Part shown: positions 58,920 through 64,000 of the stretch, piece by piece
Layout: every line of letters begins with the position of its first letter
Position numbering within the stretch: the first letter of the stretch is position 1
Virus record (IMG/VR): IMGVR_UViG_3300013101_002049
Location: 86,129 to 150,128 of that record
Source of the DNA: a virus
Length of the DNA: 64,000 nt
Reading direction: 5' to 3' (one strand)
Notes under the pieces: model-generated
Databases searched by the model: none
The model's input: only the letters and a program-made list of their open reading frames with translations
Told to the model about the DNA's origin: nothing
Made by a program: the position numbers and the translations under genes

Positions 58920-59399
58920 ATGAGTAGATATTATGAAGCAGATGATTTGGTTTATAATTTAATACAGGCATTGATATATGATGAGGAACGCTTTCCTTAT
59001 TTAAAACCTGCCGCTATTAAAGCGGTAATGGATAATAAACCAAAGATTGATAAATTAACTAATAGAGTCACATTTGCTTATATTAAAACAGCAAATGAGG
59101 TTGAAAGATTTTTAACAAAAGATGGTCATAATTTAGAAGGTATTGATTACATTATGTTCATTAATGATATTGTATGGGAATTAGCCAGCGATAAGGATAA
59201 GAAACGGATTATTTCTCATGAACTACGCCATACATTTTTGGATGATAAAGGAAATTTTAAGATAGTTAAGCATGACATTGAGGATTTTTATGCAGAAGTT
59301 AAATTAAACGAAGATGATCCTATGTGGGGGCAATCTTTAGGTGCTATCGCTATTGCCAAGATCGAACAGATGAAGGAAGAGGCAAAGGCTAATAGATAA
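58920..59399 (+). CDS. putative phage metallopeptidase
   Basis: 159 residues. ISHELRHTFLDD gives HExxH (HELRH), and VKHDIEDFYAEV an acidic third ligand region. VTFAYIKTANEVERF and DYIMFINDIVWELAS precede it. This is the pattern of the small PhageMetallopep family, with zinc-dependent peptidase activity predicted. Substrate unknown. Confidence 0.72.
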   Translation: MSRYYEADDLVYNLIQALIYDEERFPYLKPAAIKAVMDNKPKIDKLTNRVTFAYIKTANEVERFLTKDGHNLEGIDYIMFINDIVWELASDKDKKRIISHELRHTFLDDKGNFKIVKHDIEDFYAEVKLNEDDPMWGQSLGAIAIAKIEQMKEEAKANR

Positions 59400-59409
59400 G
59401 GGGGTTTTT

Positions 59410-59733
59410 ATGGAACCACAGAGAGAAAAGATGTTAGAGGACTGGATAGCTATTCGAAACGCTATATTACGAGCTGAAGCCGGTGAATTATTAGTTAAGT
59501 ATATGCGTGAATCCGATTTTATTGTTATGGAAGGTGAAGGTGGAGAAAGAGCGAGTGAGATTCAGCGATTAAAAGACGAAAAGAAAGATAAAATTGTCGG
59601 AATTTATGTTGATTTAGTTCTTAAGTTCCCTGAAGCGTTGGATAGAGATTTTACGAAAGAGGAAATTAGTGATATTCAAAGCGCTCTTGATGTTTTAGCG
59701 AAAGCGCAACAAAAGCAAGAAGGGAAGGAATAA
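59410..59733 (+). CDS. hypothetical helical protein
   Basis: 107 residues, largely helical (EDWIAIRNAILRAEAGELLV, ISDIQSALDVLAKAQQKQEG). No motif. Its TAA stop is directly followed by the first base of tRNA-Thr. Confidence 0.55.
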   Translation: MEPQREKMLEDWIAIRNAILRAEAGELLVKYMRESDFIVMEGEGGERASEIQRLKDEKKDKIVGIYVDLVLKFPEALDRDFTKEEISDIQSALDVLAKAQQKQEGKE

Positions 59734-59810
59734 GCCGCTATAGCTCAGGAGGTTAGAGCGTATCCTTGGTAAGGATAAGGCCATCGGTTCAACTCCGATT
59801 AGCGGCTCCA
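59734..59810 (+). tRNA. tRNA-Thr (anticodon GGT)
   Basis: Acceptor GCCGCTA/TAGCGGC, D stem GCTC/GAGC, anticodon stem TATCC/GGATA with loop TTGGTAA (GGT), T stem ATCGG/CCGAT with loop TTCAACT, discriminator T and encoded CCA. G1-C72 and C2-G71 agree with known Thr identity. All stems are complete. The gene abuts the preceding stop codon. Confidence 0.93.
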
Positions 59811-59837
59811 GTTTAATCTGGTTATTGGAGGGAGTAT

Positions 59838-61844
59838 ATGCCGCGGAATCTGATTAGGCAGTTTGAACAGGTAAGGGGAACCTACACGTTTTTTTATGAT
59901 ATGTTCCGTCAATATGCGGAGCAAGCTGGTCGGCATTATTTTACTGGCACACTATCAGTTGTATCAGGTTCGACTACTGTTATAGATTCGTCTACTACAT
60001 TTGAAGAAGATGAATTAGGAAATTTTATTGTTATTGATAGTGGTGCTGAATCCGGTGTATATCAGTTAACTGCATGTAGTGGTTCGCTCAATGCTGAAGT
60101 AGATCCTGCGATATCAGGAACGAATGCGTCTGCTTCTTATAGACGACATTATTACCAAAATTTAGAAGATGACCTAAATTATTTAAGAAAGATGCTCCAA
60201 TTAGTTATTGGAGAAGATAGTTGGTATGATGAGCCAAATACGGATTTACGAAATATGGCGTATCTTATACCTAAGCGCCCTAATTATTTAGGCGAAACTA
60301 CTCAATATGCACAGCGCCCCGGCACTGTGTCTTTTTCTTTATCCGATATAAATCAAACCGGCGGGGTTAGTAGCAATAATCCCGCTGCGTACTATACAGA
60401 TAACATATCAAGTACCTCTCCTGGCACAACAGTTAGATTTACAGATGATAATACAATGATAATTTCCGTAACTGGTGGGTTTTATCCAGCTGATATGGGT
60501 TATTTACGTGTTTATAAAGATAGTGCATTGGTCGGCGAGTTAGATTTATCATCAGTGTGGACATCAGATGGTTGTGTTTACGAGGAAGAGGAATCAGATG
60601 TTGGAAATAATCCTAACCATACAGCGGCTGGTGGATTGGACATTTTTAATTTGACAAATAGACGTTGTATGAATGATTCTGTTGATGGATATGGTTATTT
60701 TTGGCCGCCCTATCAAATAGCTAGTATGAGTTGTACATTAAGTTTAGATGAAGGTTTTACTGGTCAGATATATATACAGCATAGTAGTGGAGGGGGTTCT
60801 CAAAATTATACATATTCATCTTTTTGGGTTGATACAAGTAGTCAATCCATCTCACCGTCAGCTCCTACTGTTGTTTCAGGAATAAATGTTTTGAAATATT
60901 TAAGTGGTGTATCGTATTTTGATACTGGAAGTCAATTTACGATTTCAGGTACAAACAGTGATGCTCTATTTGATGAAGGGTATCGCACAAATAGCCCTAT
61001 GACTTTTTGTTTAAGTCAATTTAACGCATCAAATATTAGTCCAACCTATAATCAAATAGGATTGTCCACTCCACTTGACATTTCTGATACAATAGCTGGA
61101 TTAGGTGGATATGGTACTACTTTTTCAGTGGGTAGTGGTAATTTTAGAGATTTAGATGCTAGAGCACAGGTACGTTATTATAATGTATTTACAAATTCCC
61201 AGTCAGGCGATTCCGCCGCTGGGATTTTTCGTATCGATACCTATGGCACAACTAGTACAAATTTAATAGAGTATTTTGATGATGAGCACAAAAGATATAA
61301 AGGTACTGAAAATTTTAATGATATTACTTTAGGTGACGACCCTGATACTGATAGTGCTTGGGATGAAACAGATAATATATTATCTATTCCTGGATTAGTT
61401 GTATACAACGGTACTTTGAAATATCCTACTATTAACCATTCATTATATAAGCCTTTTGGTCCTGATTATAGTAGTGCATCTGGTGATTTTTATTATTATA
61501 GAATATTTATTGCATCTGGGGCATTTACTCATGGCACCATAACTTTCAGTGGGTGGTCAAATGCGTTAAGTACTATACAAGGTAGTGATGTTGAAATATA
61601 TATGCGTTATCCAAATTGCAGTGATTATGGAAATGGTAATAGTGCCACCTGGCAAGATTTAAGTGTTGATCAGCAAAATTATGGTGGTGATGGTTGTCTT
61701 GGTGCTGGCTCTTCTGGTAGCGTGGTAGCTTTTAGTTTTGGAACCACAAGTTCAAGTTCTTTTGGTAACAGAGTTATTGTACGTATTAAATTTAGTAGTA
61801 ACGTAACCGCTTTGAGTACAGTAACTTTTAGCCCAACTTTATAA
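59838..61844 (+). CDS. phage structural protein (tail/fibre-like)
   Basis: 668 residues behind TGGAGGG. N-terminus IRQFEQVRGTYTFFYDMFRQ is helical, then a beta-rich and Ser/Thr/Gly-rich body (FTGTLSVVSGSTTVIDSSTT, GDFYYYRIFIASGAFTHG). A linker LEDDLNYLRKMLQLVIGED separates two parts. Typical of large fibre or baseplate-associated proteins, no enzyme motif seen. Confidence 0.65.
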   Translation: MPRNLIRQFEQVRGTYTFFYDMFRQYAEQAGRHYFTGTLSVVSGSTTVIDSSTTFEEDELGNFIVIDSGAESGVYQLTACSGSLNAEVDPAISGTNASASYRRHYYQNLEDDLNYLRKMLQLVIGEDSWYDEPNTDLRNMAYLIPKRPNYLGETTQYAQRPGTVSFSLSDINQTGGVSSNNPAAYYTDNISSTSPGTTVRFTDDNTMIISVTGGFYPADMGYLRVYKDSALVGELDLSSVWTSDGCVYEEEESDVGNNPNHTAAGGLDIFNLTNRRCMNDSVDGYGYFWPPYQIASMSCTLSLDEGFTGQIYIQHSSGGGSQNYTYSSFWVDTSSQSISPSAPTVVSGINVLKYLSGVSYFDTGSQFTISGTNSDALFDEGYRTNSPMTFCLSQFNASNISPTYNQIGLSTPLDISDTIAGLGGYGTTFSVGSGNFRDLDARAQVRYYNVFTNSQSGDSAAGIFRIDTYGTTSTNLIEYFDDEHKRYKGTENFNDITLGDDPDTDSAWDETDNILSIPGLVVYNGTLKYPTINHSLYKPFGPDYSSASGDFYYYRIFIASGAFTHGTITFSGWSNALSTIQGSDVEIYMRYPNCSDYGNGNSATWQDLSVDQQNYGGDGCLGAGSSGSVVAFSFGTTSSSSFGNRVIVRIKFSSNVTALSTVTFSPTL

Positions 61845-61857
61845 GGAGAAGTAGTAG

Positions 61858-62694
61858 ATGGCTTTTGATGATACCTATAGAGAAAGTATACAAAATAAGC
61901 ATTTGGGTAATGTAGGTTTCACATCTACTGCTAAAGGTGTTACTAATGAAGCTAATGCTGACATTAATCCGCATCAATTAAATGCGTATCAAATACCCGC
62001 GCATAATGTAGTAGATGAATATGGGCCTTTAGTTGCGAGTGGTATTGCAGCTGAGTTAGTTGAAGAACACATTGTTAAGCTTACAGCGGATCCAACTGTT
62101 AATAATAATAAAGCATGGTTAGCTTATGAAGATAATTGTGTCGTATCTGGTCATTTAAGCAGGGGTCATATACGATTAAATCAGTTTATCCGTGTAGCTG
62201 AAACACAATATAAACTGAGGGTATTTGAGGATAATGGAGCTGGCACAGCTCCAGATTATTCAAAAGAGATTTTTCCGTCAGAAACACAATTTAATTGGGA
62301 TTATAATGCGGGTGCGGGTACTTTATATTTTGATGAAGATCCCTCTAATAATGGGAAAACGTTGCCTTTATGGGGTGTTTTTTATAACTATATCGGAGAA
62401 TCTGTTGGTGATGCACTTGCTACATTTAGTGGTACACCTGGGGCTTCTCATGAGCATTTTGATGTGGATTTTACGTATGTGTCTGGAAATACGTGGGTTT
62501 ACGATCCAAATCCAGGCGTATTTTCCACTGTGCCAGAGCAGTTAGCTATTTATGTAAATGGTGTAAAAAATAAGTCGAATGATGTGTCATATTATGCACC
62601 TACGATTTCTGGGGGTAAATTGTATATAGATTTTGGTTATAACGTTAATTCATCTGGTTGGTGGGTTAATGGAACTTATATATTAAGTGTCTAG
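61858..62694 (+). CDS. phage structural protein
   Basis: 278 residues, AAGGAGAAG upstream. N-terminus DDTYRESIQNKHLGNVGFTS; NPHQLNAYQIPAHNVVDEYG; C-terminal half has beta strands (DVDFTYVSGNTWVYDPNPG, SGGKLYIDFGYNV). No known catalytic motif. Its TAG stop lies within the CTAGCA of the next promoter. Confidence 0.6.
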   Translation: MAFDDTYRESIQNKHLGNVGFTSTAKGVTNEANADINPHQLNAYQIPAHNVVDEYGPLVASGIAAELVEEHIVKLTADPTVNNNKAWLAYEDNCVVSGHLSRGHIRLNQFIRVAETQYKLRVFEDNGAGTAPDYSKEIFPSETQFNWDYNAGAGTLYFDEDPSNNGKTLPLWGVFYNYIGESVGDALATFSGTPGASHEHFDVDFTYVSGNTWVYDPNPGVFSTVPEQLAIYVNGVKNKSNDVSYYAPTISGGKLYIDFGYNVNSSGWWVNGTYILSV

Positions 62695-62719
62695 CAAAAT
62701 GAAAAAAATATACTATTAT
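62691..62719 (+). promoter_or_regulatory. phage promoter, variant -10, overlapping a stop codon
   Basis: CTAGCA 62691-62696 and TATTAT 62714-62719, 17-nt spacer. The -10 differs from TATAAT at one base. The TAG stop of the upstream gene (62692-62694) is part of the CTAGCA element. The gene at 62767 follows. Confidence 0.75.
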
Positions 62720-62766
62720 ATAGATAGTAGTATGAATTTTTAAATTTAAGGTCAGAGGTTAAAGGA

Positions 62767-63129
62767 ATGGCGGTTTATAAAATATCTGGAGATATTACTG
62801 AAGATGCATTGATCTATGTTATACAGGATGAAGAATATAAAGGTAAACGTAGGGTGTCTGCGGGTCATTATGAAATAGTATTTGAATCTGAATCTGATAG
62901 TGCAATTATAGCTGTAGCCGAAAATCCTAACGGTAAGATTTTAAGTTTTGGTAATATTACAGTTATAGATGCGGATGGCCAGACACCGAATTTACATTTT
63001 AATGAGTCATTATCAGCTATCATAAATAATTTGACTGGGATATATAATTCTTTGAATGGATTATATGATGTATCGCAAGATATTATAGATGATTTAGATA
63101 GTGTTATTAATAGATTACGAAGTATATAG
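62767..63129 (+). CDS. small beta-sandwich structural protein
   Basis: 120 residues. The N-terminal part (YKISGDITEDALIYVIQDEE, GHYEIVF) matches the beta-sandwich module of the genes at 1021 and 2646 and the start of the gene at 63889. The tail is helical (SLSAIINNLTGIYNSLNGLY), probably a trimerisation coil. Virion role inferred. Confidence 0.6.
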   Translation: MAVYKISGDITEDALIYVIQDEEYKGKRRVSAGHYEIVFESESDSAIIAVAENPNGKILSFGNITVIDADGQTPNLHFNESLSAIINNLTGIYNSLNGLYDVSQDIIDDLDSVINRLRSI

Positions 63130-63130
63130 T

Positions 63131-63886
63131 ATGATATATCTTAAAAATGTACAAGAAATAAGAAACATAGAGTATGTTAATAAATTAGGCGCAGAGCTTT
63201 TACAAATATGTTATGAGTATTTAAAGCCTGGTATTGTGACTTTAGAGTTAGATGAAATAGTTAATAAATTTTGTGCTGATAGAAAAGTTATCCCATCATT
63301 TAGAAATTATAGAGGATTTCCACATAGTTTATGTGTATCAGTGAATGAAGAAATTATACATGGATTTCCAAACGAAAGGGTCGTTAAGGCCGGCGATATT
63401 GTAAGTGTTGATTTAGGTTTAAATTGGCATAATTATTATAGTGATGCTGCCTTTACAAAAATAATTGGTAAAGTTACAAATTCAACAAAAAAATTAGTTA
63501 AAACTACACGTGAATGTTTATATAAAGGTATATCAAAAGCTAAACATGGTAATCGTCTTAATGATATTTCAGCAGCTATTCAATTACACGCTGAATTAAA
63601 AGGATTTGATGTAGTTCGCGAATATGTTGGTCATGGTGTTGGGTTGGCAGTACATGAAGATCCAAAGATACCTAATTATGTATCACACGGTATTAATTGG
63701 AAATTACGAACCGGGATGGTAGTAGCTATCGAGCCGATTGTTGTGGCTGGTAGTTATGAAGTTTATGTTGGGAAAAATAATTGGACAGTTATTACTAAAG
63801 ATCATAAATTAGCAGCGCACTTTGAGCATTCCATTGCTATAACGGGTGATAAACCGATTATATTAAGTGAACTTTATGGAGGATAA
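63131..63886 (+). CDS. map: methionine aminopeptidase
   Basis: 251 residues from the ATG at 63131, one base after the previous stop. Type I features: FRNYRGFPHSLCVSVNEEII, HGFPNERVVKAGDIVSVDLG (metal Asp), NYYSDAAFTK (metal Asp), VREYVGHGVGLAVHEDP (His), VAIEPIVV (Glu), HFEHSIAIT (Glu). All five metal ligands are present. It removes N-terminal Met; rare in phages and placed among structural genes. Confidence 0.9.
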   Translation: MIYLKNVQEIRNIEYVNKLGAELLQICYEYLKPGIVTLELDEIVNKFCADRKVIPSFRNYRGFPHSLCVSVNEEIIHGFPNERVVKAGDIVSVDLGLNWHNYYSDAAFTKIIGKVTNSTKKLVKTTRECLYKGISKAKHGNRLNDISAAIQLHAELKGFDVVREYVGHGVGLAVHEDPKIPNYVSHGINWKLRTGMVVAIEPIVVAGSYEVYVGKNNWTVITKDHKLAAHFEHSIAITGDKPIILSELYGG

Positions 63887-63888
63887 AA

Positions 63889-64000
63889 ATGTCATACAAA
63901 ATTTCTGGAACTTTAAATGACAGCGCCAGAATTTTAGTATTAAAAGAATCTGACTGGTCGATAGAGTCTAACTCGTTGGAATCAGTGGGAGATTACGAAA
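63889..64000 (+). CDS. beta-sandwich protein, paralogue of the gene at 62767 (3' end missing)
   Basis: 37 codons are visible before the window ends. SYKISGTLNDSARILVLKES ... GDYE resembles the start of the gene at 62767 (VYKISGDITEDALIYVIQDE ... GHYE). GGAGG lies 7 nt upstream. Probably a tandem duplicate separated by map. Confidence 0.6.
   Translation, partial: MSYKISGTLNDSARILVLKESDWSIESNSLESVGDYE

Overview
The window is a 64 kb internal piece of a large, AT-rich (roughly one third G+C by eye) tailed bacteriophage genome. Every gene I can support lies on the + strand, tightly packed with many 4-20 bp overlaps. Virion-type genes occur at both edges (1-10.4 kb and 59.8-64 kb), and both edges cut through genes, so the genome is larger than the window. 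The host looks bacterial: the replication proteins are of bacterial type (DnaB, CHC2 primase, DnaN, DnaX, family A polymerase, RecA, RuvC) and the promoters carry TATAAT. Heptose-type and Wlb/Wbp-type sugar genes hint at a host with a Gram-negative style surface. I cannot name the host.

Layout. 1-10.4 kb: fibre/adsorption proteins (beta-propeller-like, SPRY, DUF2341 plus LamG repeats, and a protein built of about 30 DLxAxI repeats). 10.4-20.1 kb: nucleotide and replication genes (archaeal-type thymidylate synthase, MazG, sliding clamp, RecA, helicase, primase, RuvC, PD-(D/E)XK nuclease). 20.1-37.2 kb: an uninterrupted island of about 20 carbohydrate genes (glycosyltransferases, sulfotransferase, acyltransferases, UDP-sugar epimerase, deacetylase, dehydrogenase, sugar kinase, nucleotidyltransferase-cupin fusion). 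37.4-54.8 kb: clamp loader, DNA polymerase, dUTPase, class II ribonucleotide reductase, radical SAM proteins, DNA methyltransferases, RNase HII, an HNH homing endonuclease, Pth2, dCMP deaminase and many zinc-ribbon miniproteins. 54.9-59.8 kb: small genes, a methyltransferase, a strongly folded intergenic RNA, an Hsp20 gene with a hairpin over its ribosome site, Gly/Arg-rich miniproteins, a metallopeptidase and tRNA-Thr. 59.8-64 kb: further structural genes and a methionine aminopeptidase.

Most notable points. (1) Four inteins interrupt active-site motifs in a glycosyltransferase, DnaX, NrdJ and RNase HII; the NrdJ intein appears to end in Gln. (2) One promoter family, CTAGCA-17 nt-TATAAT, occurs six times; one copy lies inside the RNase HII coding sequence, one overlaps a stop codon, and one is followed at once by a hairpin plus T-run. 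(3) The 57.44-57.61 kb gap folds into nested long helices with a possible pseudoknot. (4) hsp20 has a candidate RNA thermometer and is flanked by a perfect GC-rich inverted repeat. (5) The glycan island combines three steps of the Wbp/Wlb diacetamido-uronate pathway with a heptose-type kinase and nucleotidyltransferase.

All functional calls rest on motifs and family knowledge read from the sequence; no database search was run.
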